DNA from: an uncultured Prevotellaceae bacterium
Lineage (GTDB): Bacteria > Bacteroidota > Bacteroidia > Bacteroidales > Bacteroidaceae
Assembly: GCA_902786665.1 (NCBI GenBank)
Contig: CADADN010000003.1
Span: forward strand, 1 to 64,000
DNA length: 64,000 bases
Reading direction: 5' to 3'
In this document: positions 26,001-35,011 of the stretch, one piece after another
How positions within the stretch are numbered: position 1 is the first letter of the stretch
How the letters are laid out: each line of letters begins with the position of its first letter
Made by a program: the position numbers and the translations under genes
Notes under the pieces: generated by a model
What the model saw: only the letters and a program-made list of their open reading frames with translations
Told to the model about the DNA's origin: nothing
Databases searched by the model: none

Positions 26001-28557
26001 TCTCCAATTCTATGACATGACCTTGTATGGCTCAAAAATCATCAGAGGAAAAAACGTCCCTTCGTTGCAGTTCACTGCTTTCGATAACACGTTGTTTAAC
26101 ATGTGGGAGCCGCACTATGACAAATATGATGAAATGCCGATGGCAATGCCTGTTGAAGGAGGGAAGGTCAGAATGAAACTCCAGGCTGCATCAGCTGACA
26201 TGGTAGATTTGAACAATCGTTTGGCAGAAGTGGTTGTTGTAAACTCTTCTGCAGAGATGGATGAAGCCTCAACAATGAGGCTCAGTGGCTTGCCTGGCGA
26301 TGGAGAGGAGAAACAGGCAGATGCTACTCAAGTGAGGGAAAATCTCGACGAGACAGCTTTCTTCATGCCGAAGGTGGCTGCCGACGAGGAAGGCAATATG
26401 GTGCTCAAGTTCCAAATCCCAGAGTCGGTCACCACATGGCAGTTCATTGGACTTGCAACTGACATACATCTCAACAATGGTGCCATCAAGGCGGAGGCGG
26501 TGGCCAAGAAAGACATAATGGTGCAACCCAATGTACCACGTTTCGTCAGACTTGGAGACAAGGCGCAGGTTACCACGCGAATCTTCAATACGACAGACAA
26601 GATTATTTGCGGAAAGGCTGTCATGGAGTTGGTTGACCCCGAGACAGAGACTATCGTTTTCTCCCAAACACGTGATTTCAACCTGGAAGCCAATCAAACC
26701 ACCGGTGCCACTTTCGACTATGATGTTGAAGGTGATGCACGATTGCTCGTCTGCCGTATCATCGCCAAGGGAGAGGGATTCTCTGATGGAGAGCAGCATT
26801 ACTTGCCCGTACTGCCAAGCAAGGAACTGATTACACGCACTATGCCGTTCACCCAGAATGGTCCGCAAACCACCTCCGTCGATCTTCGCAAATTATTCCC
26901 GAAGGGAGTGGACGATGCCAAACTCACTGTGGAATATACCAACAACCCGGCATGGATGATGATACAGGCACTGCCCACTTTGGCTGCAGGAGATAGCGAG
27001 AACGCCATCACACAAGCCACGGCATATTATGCCAATGTATTGGGGCAGGTCATCATGAATATGTCGCCTGACATCAAGCAGACCGTGATGGAGTGGAGGG
27101 ATGAGTTTGGTGACAACGGAAGTATGGCAAGCAATCTTGCCAAGAATGAGGAACTAAAGGACCTCTTGCTCAATGAGACACCGTGGGTGGGACAGGCCGA
27201 CAAGGAGGAGAGCCAGAAGAGAAGCCTCGTCAAATTCTTTGATGAGCAAACCATTAGCATCCGACTCAACCAATCCCTTAAGAAACTCGAAGAACTGCAA
27301 CACGCAGATGGTTCATGGTCGTGGTGGAAAGGCATGGATGGAAGCCCTTATATGACTACTGCCGTCAGTGAGATGTTCATCAGAATCAACACCATGGTGG
27401 GAAAGAGGGATGACAACAAGAAGATGCTAGACAAGGCTTTCACATTCATGGACAAGGTGCTCAAGGATGAAGAGGAGTACCTGAGGAAATTGCAAGCTCA
27501 AGGCGTCGTGGTAAGACCCAGCGAAACTGCGTTGAACATTCTCTACAACTATGCTCTCGACGGAAGGGAGCCTTCTGACAAGACCAAGGCCACCATTCAA
27601 TATCTTATTGACCTGTTGGATGACAAGACAAGAGAGTTCACCATATATGGAAAAGCAAGGAGTGCTGTCGTGCTTGCTCATTTCGGAAAGGAGAAAAAAG
27701 CTGAGCTGCATATGAAGAGCTTGTCACAATATTCCGTCGCTACTGAGGAGATGGGGAGGTATTATGATACAAGAAAGGCGTATTACTCATGGTGCAGTTA
27801 CAACATTCCCACCGAGGTGGCTGCCATGGAGGCATACCAACGCCTTGAACCTGACAACCAAGAGGTGCTCGATGAAATGAGGCTTTGGTTGTTACAGCAG
27901 AAGAGGGCTCAGATGTGGAGCACTCCCATCAACAGCGTTGACGCAATTTACGCATTCCTTAATGGAAATATACAAGTTCTCGACAACAAGATGGAAACCG
28001 TCCTGGCATTGAATGGAAAAAGGATGGAGCTTTCGGAAGCTACCTCAGGACTGGGCTATGTTAAAACGGCTGTCAATACCAAAGGAAATGAAGTGTTCAC
28101 TGCTGAAAAACAATCAAATGGAACTTCTTGGGGAGCTCTCTACGCACAGTTCATGCAGGATGCAAAAGAGGTGAATGACACCAAAGCCGGACTTTCCGTA
28201 AAAAGGGAAATCATTGCCAAGAACGGTCAACCGAAGGTCGGAGACAAAGTGGTGGTGAGAATAACTATCAAGGCTGAGCGTAACCTCGACTTTGTGGAAG
28301 TCATTGACAGGAGACCGGCGTGTATGGAACCTGTAGAGCAAAGGTCGGGATATAGGAGAGGATGCTACATCGCACCTAAGGACTACACCACTTGCTACTA
28401 TTTTGATAAAATGGCAAAAGGTACACATGTGATTGAAACAGAATATTACATTGATAGGACTGGGACTTACGAGTCGGGGACTTGCAAGGCACAATGTGCT
28501 TACGCACCTGAGTTCTCTGCTACGACGAAAGCCTTTAAAATTATTGTCAACAAATGA
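23056..28557 (+). CDS. Bacterial alpha-2-macroglobulin family protein without thioester motif
   Basis: An exported protein of 1,833 residues. The ATG at 23056 (followed by a second ATG) is chosen because it starts the signal peptide (MMKYFFVLLTIFWA); the GTG at 23047 would only add three residues. The MG domains are recognisable from TAIYTDRSIYRPGQQVHVGL (around residue 500), a classic A2M_N stretch, and VTTWQFIGLATD near residue 1,120 in the A2M core. In members with a thioester the loop after the helical start reads CxEQ; here the matching place reads GDSENA (about residue 1,311), so covalent protease trapping by a thioester is unlikely. It should be periplasmic or on the surface and may inhibit proteases or serve the envelope in another way. 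Its stop codon overlaps the next ATG. Confidence 0.88.
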   Translation: MMKYFFVLLTIFWAPMDLIAQSYESLWGQVEAARRDDLPKNQLEVLNTIVDKATKEKEYGHLIKAQLRKVEAITAVTPDSLNPEVDRLVKWEQTVRGKDEVLAAVLQSLLGRIYQSNPTLDIDNGAQIGNGYFKQSLSNKRLLADAKTGKFVPALNEGVDSKYFNNDLLHVLGMQAEDYEALLEFYENEGNREAACLVAASILRRMPKKLADRKEESSTRLHKADSLLQKYGDLEVAGELAIVKYQFLEEVNDVKAERLIRFIDEAKAKWGRWPRLVALDNAMDGLTQPCFHVDAGCQMILPGTSRMIKVDDARNIPSLTVRLARTDIDVSKEYYLFNESDLAEVRKAIVKGSEMEFTHHYNGHQPYEHFNDSLELPPLKKGTYLLEFEAGDSDVNVERTLMYVSDVLLICEPQPDDAVRLIAVSATTGKPLPKAKIRVSYIASNTTLVCNAKGEVMYQKDENDYGQPEFYVYTNDDHYCPSQQLWYGRYSFSRPSEVKTTTAIYTDRSIYRPGQQVHVGLIRYECLRGLETKALEGEKLEVVLRDANYKEVATKNVVTDKFGKADVDFQLPESGLTGRFTITANGGSTSFRVEEYKRPTFEVEIPNVEEVYKNGDTIQVKGYAKTYAGVPVQGAKVEYTVKRETSWWWRNGRGGDEVLVADSTITDEEGAFYMRVPMLMPDTDDEDRYGWSWVRFYDIAIQAMVTDQAFETHEAKLTLPLSNKSTAFSMSVTERMRKDEMKPVRFSLRNASGKEIDGIVAYTIDGGGNFTAEANNDVALPALDSGRHTIEAVCMGDTVKKDFVVFSLDDKKPCVETHDWFYASDSQFPSDGTPVYVQVGSSDRDTRVYYSVFTEEKVLEQGAFTLDNAIQTRRWVYDEKYASGLFLNFAWVREGKVYSHTLSIKRPMPDKRIMLTWHTFRDKLKPGDEETWVLKALYPDGKPADAQLMATLYDKSLDQISSHGWYFNDLVGVYTPNTYWRALQFYDMTLYGSKIIRGKNVPSLQFTAFDNTLFNMWEPHYDKYDEMPMAMPVEGGKVRMKLQAASADMVDLNNRLAEVVVVNSSAEMDEASTMRLSGLPGDGEEKQADATQVRENLDETAFFMPKVAADEEGNMVLKFQIPESVTTWQFIGLATDIHLNNGAIKAEAVAKKDIMVQPNVPRFVRLGDKAQVTTRIFNTTDKIICGKAVMELVDPETETIVFSQTRDFNLEANQTTGATFDYDVEGDARLLVCRIIAKGEGFSDGEQHYLPVLPSKELITRTMPFTQNGPQTTSVDLRKLFPKGVDDAKLTVEYTNNPAWMMIQALPTLAAGDSENAITQATAYYANVLGQVIMNMSPDIKQTVMEWRDEFGDNGSMASNLAKNEELKDLLLNETPWVGQADKEESQKRSLVKFFDEQTISIRLNQSLKKLEELQHADGSWSWWKGMDGSPYMTTAVSEMFIRINTMVGKRDDNKKMLDKAFTFMDKVLKDEEEYLRKLQAQGVVVRPSETALNILYNYALDGREPSDKTKATIQYLIDLLDDKTREFTIYGKARSAVVLAHFGKEKKAELHMKSLSQYSVATEEMGRYYDTRKAYYSWCSYNIPTEVAAMEAYQRLEPDNQEVLDEMRLWLLQQKRAQMWSTPINSVDAIYAFLNGNIQVLDNKMETVLALNGKRMELSEATSGLGYVKTAVNTKGNEVFTAEKQSNGTSWGALYAQFMQDAKEVNDTKAGLSVKREIIAKNGQPKVGDKVVVRITIKAERNLDFVEVIDRRPACMEPVEQRSGYRRGCYIAPKDYTTCYYFDKMAKGTHVIETEYYIDRTGTYESGTCKAQCAYAPEFSATTKAFKIIVNK

Positions 28558-29648
28558 TGCATATGAAAAAGATGGTATGGATGATAAAAGCAATGTTGGT
28601 CATGGGGGGGCTGGCTACGGGAATGCCGACAAGGGCGCTCGCGCAGCTTATCACGACCCCAAACCAAGTCATCGATTGCGGGCAGGTGCTCTTCAGAAAA
28701 CCTGTGACCGTGCATTTCGAACTAACCAACGAAGGGCAAGGCTCCATCACCATCAAAAAAGTGGAAACAAGTTGTGGATGCACTGAAGTGAACTTCCCAA
28801 AGGGAATCATCACAGAGAACAAACCCTTTATCGTCTCTGCCACTTTCGATGCCAAGCAGATGGGGCATTTCGAAAAGTATATCGATATCTTCACACAAGG
28901 GGCGTCATTACCCTTCACCCTGACCATGAAAGGGGTTGTCGTCGAGGAAGTAAAAGACTATGGAGGGGAATACCAATATGTGTTGGGAAAACTCAAAACT
29001 GATAGGAAGGAAATCTTTTTCGATGACGTCGAGAAGGGGGAAAATCCTGTCGCTGAGATACATGTGCTCAACACTACAAGTGAGATGGCAAACCCGAACA
29101 TCATGCACTTGCCGCCATACTTGAAGGCCGATGTTTCACCTTCTGCCATTCCGCCAGGTAAGTCGGGTGTGATTTACCTTACACTCAGAAGTGACAGAAT
29201 GGATGATTTCGGACTTACGCAGACTGCCGTCTATCTCGGTTTCAAACCGGGGGACAAAATAAGTGAGGATAAGCAAATACCTATCACTGCCATACTATTG
29301 CCTTCATTTGGAATGGTGACCGAGCAGCAAATGGTGTATATGCCGAAACTCAGAATCTCCGACACCACTCTCGACTTGGGTGAGTTTGCGGGCAAGAAAA
29401 AGAAAAAGGGAACGCTTGTAATCGAAAATCTTGGAAGAACTGACTTGGAAATCAGTAAGATTCAAACATTCACCGAGGGATTGGAGATTGAACTTACAGA
29501 CAAGGTCATCCAACCTGGATCTTCGGCCAAACTCAAAGTGACGGCCGACCAGAAGGTGCTGAAGGGTGTGAAAAGGACTCCGCAAATCCTGCTCATATCA
29601 AATGACCCAAGGACTCCGAAAGTAATCGTTGACATCAATGTGAAATAA
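28554..29648 (+). CDS. Exported DUF1573 protein
   Basis: A 364-residue protein with a signal peptide (MKKMVWMIKAMLVMGG region, cleavage after RALA). DUF1573 units are immunoglobulin-like and here appear about three times. The first is the clearest, with VIDCGQVLFRKPVTVHFELT and VETSCGCTEV (about residues 38-80); later units include TLDLGEFAGKKKKKGTLVIE and the end LISNDPRTPKVIVDINV. Function is unknown; such domains are common in Bacteroidetes envelope proteins. The ATG at 28554 overlaps the stop codon of the alpha-2-macroglobulin gene (ATGA), which points to coupled expression. Alternative starts at 28557 and 28563 are possible. Confidence 0.8.
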   Translation: MMHMKKMVWMIKAMLVMGGLATGMPTRALAQLITTPNQVIDCGQVLFRKPVTVHFELTNEGQGSITIKKVETSCGCTEVNFPKGIITENKPFIVSATFDAKQMGHFEKYIDIFTQGASLPFTLTMKGVVVEEVKDYGGEYQYVLGKLKTDRKEIFFDDVEKGENPVAEIHVLNTTSEMANPNIMHLPPYLKADVSPSAIPPGKSGVIYLTLRSDRMDDFGLTQTAVYLGFKPGDKISEDKQIPITAILLPSFGMVTEQQMVYMPKLRISDTTLDLGEFAGKKKKKGTLVIENLGRTDLEISKIQTFTEGLEIELTDKVIQPGSSAKLKVTADQKVLKGVKRTPQILLISNDPRTPKVIVDINVK

Positions 29649-29669
29649 ACATATATAAAAATAGGTGAC

Positions 29670-30782
29670 ATGGAACATCCTGAAAATAGTGAGGAATACA
29701 AAGGACTGACAGTCAATTCGGGCGTGGAACAACCTGCTATCATCAATCCATACCTTAACAGAAGGCGCTTCCGCAGAAGAGTCTATTCCGTGGCTGAGAT
29801 GGTGGAAGGCATTCTCAAAGGAGATGTCACCATTCTTAGTCAGGCCGTGACACTCGTCGAAAGTGTCAATCCCGAACATCAGGCCATGGCACAGGAGGTG
29901 ATAGAAAAATGCCTCCCTCATAGTGGAAAATCCATCAGGGTTGGAATCAGCGGTGTCCCTGGGGCTGGAAAAAGTACGTCCATTGATGTCTTCGGATGCC
30001 ATGTCTTGGACAACAAGGGGGGGAAACTGGCTGTCTTGGCCATTGACCCTAGCAGTGAGAGGTCAAAGGGGAGCATACTTGGAGACAAGACAAGGATGGA
30101 GAAATTGTCCACCAGGCCGGAGGCGTTCATTCGCCCTAGTCCTACTGCTGGCTCACTAGGAGGAGTGGCAAGAAAGACAAGGGAAACCATCATCCTATGC
30201 GAAGCTGCAGGATACGACAAAATCTTTGTCGAAACAGTGGGAGTTGGGCAAAGTGAGACGGCATGCCATTCCATGGTTGATTTCTTCCTACTTATACAAC
30301 TCGCAGGAACGGGGGATGAACTCCAGGGCATTAAAAGAGGTATAATGGAAATTGCCGACGGCATCGTCATCAACAAATGCGATGGAAACAATGTGGATAA
30401 ATGCCAGATGGCGGCTACAAATTTCAGAAACGCGCTGCATTTCTTCCCAATGTCTGAAAGTGGCTGGATGCCGAAAGTTTTGTGCTATAGTGGATTCTAC
30501 GCCTTGGGAATTAAAGAGGTGTGGGATATGATTTACCAGTACATCGATTTTGTCAAGCAAAACGGTTTTTTCGAATATAGAAGAAACGAGCAAAGCAAAT
30601 ACTGGATGTATGAAACCATCAATGAGCAACTGAAAAACAGCTTCTATCACAACCTACTGGTAGAGAATATGCTTCAGGAGGCGGAAAGAAGTGTACTCAA
30701 GGGAGAGCAAACATCATTTGCTGCTGCAGGTATGTTGCTCGACACATATTTCAAACAATTGAAAACTGAGAATAAGAACTGA
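29670..30782 (+). CDS. meaB: MeaB/ArgK-type GTPase (methylmalonyl-CoA mutase chaperone)
   Basis: A 370-residue G3E-family P-loop GTPase. The P loop is GVPGAGKST (about residues 93-101), followed by LAVLAIDPSSERSKGSILGD, which is nearly invariant in MeaB, then FVETVGVGQSE and the base-specificity motif NKCDG. MeaB loads and protects the adenosylcobalamin-dependent methylmalonyl-CoA mutase, used in the succinate-propionate pathway. The mutase genes are not in the window. It is 21 bases behind the DUF1573 gene and three bases before ispH. Confidence 0.93.
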   Translation: MEHPENSEEYKGLTVNSGVEQPAIINPYLNRRRFRRRVYSVAEMVEGILKGDVTILSQAVTLVESVNPEHQAMAQEVIEKCLPHSGKSIRVGISGVPGAGKSTSIDVFGCHVLDNKGGKLAVLAIDPSSERSKGSILGDKTRMEKLSTRPEAFIRPSPTAGSLGGVARKTRETIILCEAAGYDKIFVETVGVGQSETACHSMVDFFLLIQLAGTGDELQGIKRGIMEIADGIVINKCDGNNVDKCQMAATNFRNALHFFPMSESGWMPKVLCYSGFYALGIKEVWDMIYQYIDFVKQNGFFEYRRNEQSKYWMYETINEQLKNSFYHNLLVENMLQEAERSVLKGEQTSFAAAGMLLDTYFKQLKTENKN

Positions 30783-30785
30783 TAG

Positions 30786-31652
30786 ATGAACATTGAAATT
30801 GACAACCAAAGTGGGTTCTGCTTCGGAGTGACCACAGCCATCAACAAGGCTGAGGAAAAACTTGGAGAGGAAAAGACACTCTACTGTCTCGGAGACATCG
30901 TGCACAACGGAATGGAGTGCGAGAGGCTCAGACAGATGGGACTGGTCACCATCAACCATGAAGATTTGGCCTCACTAAAGGACGTCAAGGTCATGTTCAG
31001 GGCACATGGAGAGCCCCCGGAAACATATCAAGTGGCCAGGTGCAACAACATTGAAATCGTGGATACAACGTGCCCCGTTGTTTTGCAACTTCAAAAAAGA
31101 ATCAAAAAGCAATTCGATGCCAACCCGATGGCACAAATCGTCATTTTCGGGAAAAACGGACATGCTGAAGTGCTGGGACTTGTAGGACAAACCAACAACA
31201 AGGCCGTCGTGGTGGAAAACTTGAAAGATGTGGAGAAACTTGACTTCAAACGAGACATCTACCTCTACTCACAGACAACTAAATCGCTGGAAGAATATCA
31301 CCACATCATTCATTACATTCAGCAACATATCGAGGGAAACGCCACGTTTAGGAGTTTTGACACCATATGCAGGCAGGTGGCTAACAGAATTACAAACATC
31401 GCTAAGTTCGCACAAAGGCATGAACTCATTCTCTTCGTCTCAGGAGGAAAAAGTAGCAATGGGAAGGTTCTATTCAACGAATGTAAAAAAGTGAACCCTA
31501 ACGCGCATCAGATAGAGTCGGCTGAGGAAATCAACATCGATTGGATCGAAAATGTCGAGTCTGTTGGCATCTGTGGGGCTACAAGCACACCGAAATGGCT
31601 CATGGAGGAGTGCAAAGCTTTTATCTCTAATCACAAAAAGGAAAATAAGTAA
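30786..31652 (+). CDS. ispH: 4-hydroxy-3-methylbut-2-enyl diphosphate reductase
   Basis: A 288-residue iron-sulfur enzyme of the last step of the MEP pathway, which makes IPP and DMAPP. The three cluster cysteines are in SGFCFGV (residue 12), DTTCPVV and FDTICRQV. Other family motifs are RAHGEPP, IVIFGKNGHAEVLGL, YSQTTKS, FVSGGKSSNGKVL and GICGATSTPKWL. The gene is in the cytoplasmic isoprenoid pathway, like the prenyl synthase at 37594. In the related P. gingivalis, as I recall, ispH follows porQ and cmk; here it is on the opposite strand 3.4 kb from cmk. Confidence 0.96.
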   Translation: MNIEIDNQSGFCFGVTTAINKAEEKLGEEKTLYCLGDIVHNGMECERLRQMGLVTINHEDLASLKDVKVMFRAHGEPPETYQVARCNNIEIVDTTCPVVLQLQKRIKKQFDANPMAQIVIFGKNGHAEVLGLVGQTNNKAVVVENLKDVEKLDFKRDIYLYSQTTKSLEEYHHIIHYIQQHIEGNATFRSFDTICRQVANRITNIAKFAQRHELILFVSGGKSSNGKVLFNECKKVNPNAHQIESAEEINIDWIENVESVGICGATSTPKWLMEECKAFISNHKKENK

Positions 31653-31665
31653 CAAATAATATCAA

Positions 31666-31680
31666 TTACATTAATGTCTT
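31666..31680. repeat. Left copy of a 15-bp inverted repeat flanking the C10 protease gene
   Basis: TTACATTAATGTCTT at 31666-31680 is the exact reverse complement of 34930-34944. Its core ACATTAATGT is itself a palindrome. It ends six bases before the protease start codon. Confidence 0.75.
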
Positions 31681-31686
31681 AATTTT

Positions 31687-34600
31687 ATGAAGAAAAAATT
31701 ATTCTTATCTTTGGCCTTGCTTTTGGCTGCTGCATTGCAAGTCATGGCCAAACCAGTCACTCAGGACATCGCTTTCCTGCAGGCTAAATTTTTCTTGCAG
31801 GAAAAAGGTGTATTTGTAGATGACGACATGCTTTCAATCATCGAAGGACCAAAGGTCAACGAAGAGACGGTGGCGTATTATGTCGTCAACAATGGGAATG
31901 ATGGAGGATTTGTCATCATTTCTGGTGATGATAGAGGAAAAGCCATTCTCGGCTATTCCGAATCAGGTCATTATAGTCTGAATAGCCCGAACGAGCAGAT
32001 GCAATACATACTCAAGCGATATGCTCAGGAAATGGTCTATCTCGATGAGCATCATTATGTGGGAAAAGAGGATATGGGACCCGCAAGGACACAGACACCC
32101 ACACATACAGCTGTTCAGCCCATGACAACTACAAAATGGGGGCAGAGGGAACCTTTTTACAATAGTACTCCCTTGAATGGGGATTCCCATACCATGGCTG
32201 GATGTCTTCCTGTGGCTGTATCACAAATATTATATTATTATCGAGATAGAATGCCATCCAAATTACAAGTTGATATTCCCGGATATTCGTCGGGGGGCTA
32301 TACTCTCAAAACGGTCAAAAAAGGGACGGCGTTCAACTGGAACAATATGTTCGATGAGTACAATGCAACGCAAACTTCCGCACAGAAAACCAATGTGGCC
32401 AATTTCGTTCTCTATGTGGGAACAGCTCTCAAGTCTACATACGGACTCTCGGTCACCAAGGCTACCGTGGATTATGTAGGAAAAAGGCTGAAGGAATATT
32501 TTGGCTTCTCGGAAGGCACATTTATTACAAGAACGGATTATACTTATGGGCAATGGAAGAGAATTTTGATCAATGAATTGGAGCAAGGAAGACCTGTCTT
32601 GTATTCTGCAGCTCTTGATGCTTCTAACGCACACTCTTTTGTCATTGATGGATACGACGGTGACGACCTCTTCCATATCAATTGGGGGTGGTATGGCATG
32701 GACAATGGCTATTACTCTCTCTCTGTGCTCAATCATCTTGATCGTGAGGGTAATGATGCAGGTGTCATAGAAGGAATCTCATACATCTACAGATCGAAGG
32801 CTTTTATTGGATTGCAGCCCCTCAATGGATACAATAGTGTAGACAACAACACCAAACTTAATGCGCTCAACAATTCATTGACCAACAGCAGCGGGACGTA
32901 TACCTTGAAAGTTACTTATACCAATAAAACTGCCAATAGCAAGACATATACTTGTGGCATTGGGTATGTTGACGGAGACAAGAACATACAGGTCTTCAAG
33001 GAGTGGAGCAAAGGAGAAACTACCATCGGAAGTGAACAGACGACTGGGGTCGTTTCTTATACCATTTCTGGATCTGATTTCGCAGCTAAGAAGCTTACTG
33101 CCAAAAAGACATACAAACTCTATCCTATTTCTAAAGTAAAAGGTGGCGATTGGGAACTGTGTGACCAACACGTGTCGTCCACAACATATGTCAATTGCGA
33201 TTATCAAAGTTCATCTTCCATGACCGCCACACTGAAAAAAGCTGAACCTTTTGTCTCGGTGAGCAATTTCGAATTCCCTGGAGCTAAGACAAAGGGGGCG
33301 AAACAGTATGTGAAGGTGACACTCGTCAACAATGGAGATGACTTCTATGGCAATGTATATCTTTTCGTAAGTACAACGGCTTCAAAGGGGTCCTATTCAT
33401 CATACTTCCCAACATTCGTGCCTGCTGGCGAGACGGTCACGCTGTATCTCACTTTCACTCCAAAATATGCTAAGACATATAATATTTGGGTGTGCAGCGC
33501 TTCCTCAGGATCAAGTGAGCTTGGAAAAACTACCGTGACAATAAACGATGGAAGCTATTCCAGGAAACTCGTCTCCGGAGGACTTACTGTGAATAATTGC
33601 ACTGATAAGAAAGTGCTTGGAACCACATTCGCTGGAACTTTGAAAGTGAAAAATTCAGCAGCAGCTACTTATGCTGGTATCGTGAAAGTGCAACTCTGCT
33701 GGCTGCATCCTACAAAGAAAAAGTGGATTAGTCTCGATGCTTCTTCCGTCAAGTTCATGGAAATACCTTCTGGAGCAACGGATAATATCAACTTCAAGTT
33801 TGAAGGTCTCAATCCTAATGTCCAATATGGACTCTTCTATTTCTATGGAGAAGACAATACATTATGGTCAAGCTCTTCATACGTGACGGGCTACAAAATG
33901 TCGTATGCGGTGATGTGCTACAATCAAGAGGGTGAGATTTCTTCTGTCTTTGCGCCCGCTGCTACTGTTAGCATTCCTTCTGACGCTGTGGCTGTCGACC
34001 TCTCTGGTACTACAGGGACTGTTACAAAAGTGGTGCCCAATTCAAAAACAAACACCCTGTATTATGTGGGTGACAACGATACCAAGCCCTCTGGGCTCTC
34101 GGGCAAAAACTTTATCAAGGGCGCGAAGGCTGACAACATCACCTTGGTGGACAAGGAGCCTTTCTTCGTGTTGAAGTACTTCACGGCAAGTAATATCTCA
34201 TTCACCCTGAAACCCACCATTGGAGCACCAAAGAGTGGAGTGGGTGGATGGCAGACTTTCGTGCTTCCTTTCTCGCCTACCTCTGTCATGTGTGAAAATC
34301 ATCCGTTGGATTGGTTTAAGTCTAAGGATGATGAGAGAAAGCAATTCTGGGTGAAAGACTTCTGTGCTATTCAGGGCGCTTCCAATGTCTGTTTTGGATT
34401 TGCACAGACCATCAACGCCAACCAACCTTATCTCTACACTGTGCCAAACCAGGAGTGGGGAGCCAACAACAATCTTGTGGGGAAGAACATCGTGTTCTCT
34501 GCCAGCAATGCATTCGTATATGCAGACCCTATCGCGGTTTCGGCTTCAAGTGCATACAATTTCAGAGGTACTTACACGAATACAACGCTCTCCAATATTT

Positions 34601-34902
34601 ATACGCTTAATGCTGCTGGTACGAAATTTGTCAAAGGAAAGGCTACTGTAAAGCCTTTCGGATGCTATTTTGTCGCTACACAAGACGACAACACGGATGT
34701 CAATGCACTTAATATCACATCGTTCGACCCGGATGAGGAAACGGGCATCACACTCTTGCCGGTTGAGGAAGAGAAAACGGTTGATGTCTACAGCGTCGGT
34801 GGTATGAAAGTGGGCAAGGCTGTCGTAAGAAACGGACAGGTCGACTTGCAAGACTTGCCGAAGGGCATCTATGTCGTGAATGGAAAGAAAATCATCAAAT
34901 GA
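31687..34902 (+). CDS. Secreted C10 (streptopain-type) cysteine protease with a T9SS-like C-terminal domain
   Basis: A 1,071-residue protein. A signal peptide (residues 1-21) is followed by a propeptide region resembling the streptopain inhibitor domain (YYVVNNGNDGGFVIISGDDR, about 64-83). The peptidase C10 domain spans about 140-375, with catalytic Cys173 in HTMAGCLPVAVSQ, His316 in NAHSFVIDGYDGDD and INWGW after it. The remaining 650 residues are beta-rich, with immunoglobulin-like repeats and a final sorting-type motif VYSVGGMKVGKAV / LPKGIYVVNGKKIIK. It resembles interpain A of Prevotella intermedia and periodontain of P. gingivalis, which degrade host proteins. Export through the T9SS is likely, and porQ is 0.8 kb away. 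A terminator follows the stop codon. Confidence 0.92.
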   Translation: MKKKLFLSLALLLAAALQVMAKPVTQDIAFLQAKFFLQEKGVFVDDDMLSIIEGPKVNEETVAYYVVNNGNDGGFVIISGDDRGKAILGYSESGHYSLNSPNEQMQYILKRYAQEMVYLDEHHYVGKEDMGPARTQTPTHTAVQPMTTTKWGQREPFYNSTPLNGDSHTMAGCLPVAVSQILYYYRDRMPSKLQVDIPGYSSGGYTLKTVKKGTAFNWNNMFDEYNATQTSAQKTNVANFVLYVGTALKSTYGLSVTKATVDYVGKRLKEYFGFSEGTFITRTDYTYGQWKRILINELEQGRPVLYSAALDASNAHSFVIDGYDGDDLFHINWGWYGMDNGYYSLSVLNHLDREGNDAGVIEGISYIYRSKAFIGLQPLNGYNSVDNNTKLNALNNSLTNSSGTYTLKVTYTNKTANSKTYTCGIGYVDGDKNIQVFKEWSKGETTIGSEQTTGVVSYTISGSDFAAKKLTAKKTYKLYPISKVKGGDWELCDQHVSSTTYVNCDYQSSSSMTATLKKAEPFVSVSNFEFPGAKTKGAKQYVKVTLVNNGDDFYGNVYLFVSTTASKGSYSSYFPTFVPAGETVTLYLTFTPKYAKTYNIWVCSASSGSSELGKTTVTINDGSYSRKLVSGGLTVNNCTDKKVLGTTFAGTLKVKNSAAATYAGIVKVQLCWLHPTKKKWISLDASSVKFMEIPSGATDNINFKFEGLNPNVQYGLFYFYGEDNTLWSSSSYVTGYKMSYAVMCYNQEGEISSVFAPAATVSIPSDAVAVDLSGTTGTVTKVVPNSKTNTLYYVGDNDTKPSGLSGKNFIKGAKADNITLVDKEPFFVLKYFTASNISFTLKPTIGAPKSGVGGWQTFVLPFSPTSVMCENHPLDWFKSKDDERKQFWVKDFCAIQGASNVCFGFAQTINANQPYLYTVPNQEWGANNNLVGKNIVFSASNAFVYADPIAVSASSAYNFRGTYTNTTLSNIYTLNAAGTKFVKGKATVKPFGCYFVATQDDNTDVNALNITSFDPDEETGITLLPVEEEKTVDVYSVGGMKVGKAVVRNGQVDLQDLPKGIYVVNGKKIIK

Positions 34903-34929
34903 TACCATTCATTCTTCTTGCTTAAATAA

Positions 34930-34944
34930 AAGACATTAATGTAA
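34930..34944. repeat. Right copy of the 15-bp inverted repeat
   Basis: AAGACATTAATGTAA at 34930-34944, exact reverse complement of the left copy at 31666-31680. It lies 27 bases after the protease stop codon and touches the terminator hairpin. Confidence 0.75.
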
Positions 34945-34974
34945 AAAGCCGGCTCCTCAATGGGAGCCGGCTTT
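34945..34974. terminator. Bidirectional terminator between the C10 protease gene and cmk
   Basis: A perfect 12-bp stem (AAAGCCGGCTCC at 34945-34956 with GGAGCCGGCTTT at 34963-34974, loop of 6). The A run before it gives a T run for minus-strand transcripts, and the T run inside the right arm serves the plus strand. Confidence 0.8.
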
Positions 34975-35011
34975 ATTGTAATAGTGTAAAAAATCAAGCT
35001 TGTATAATCAT

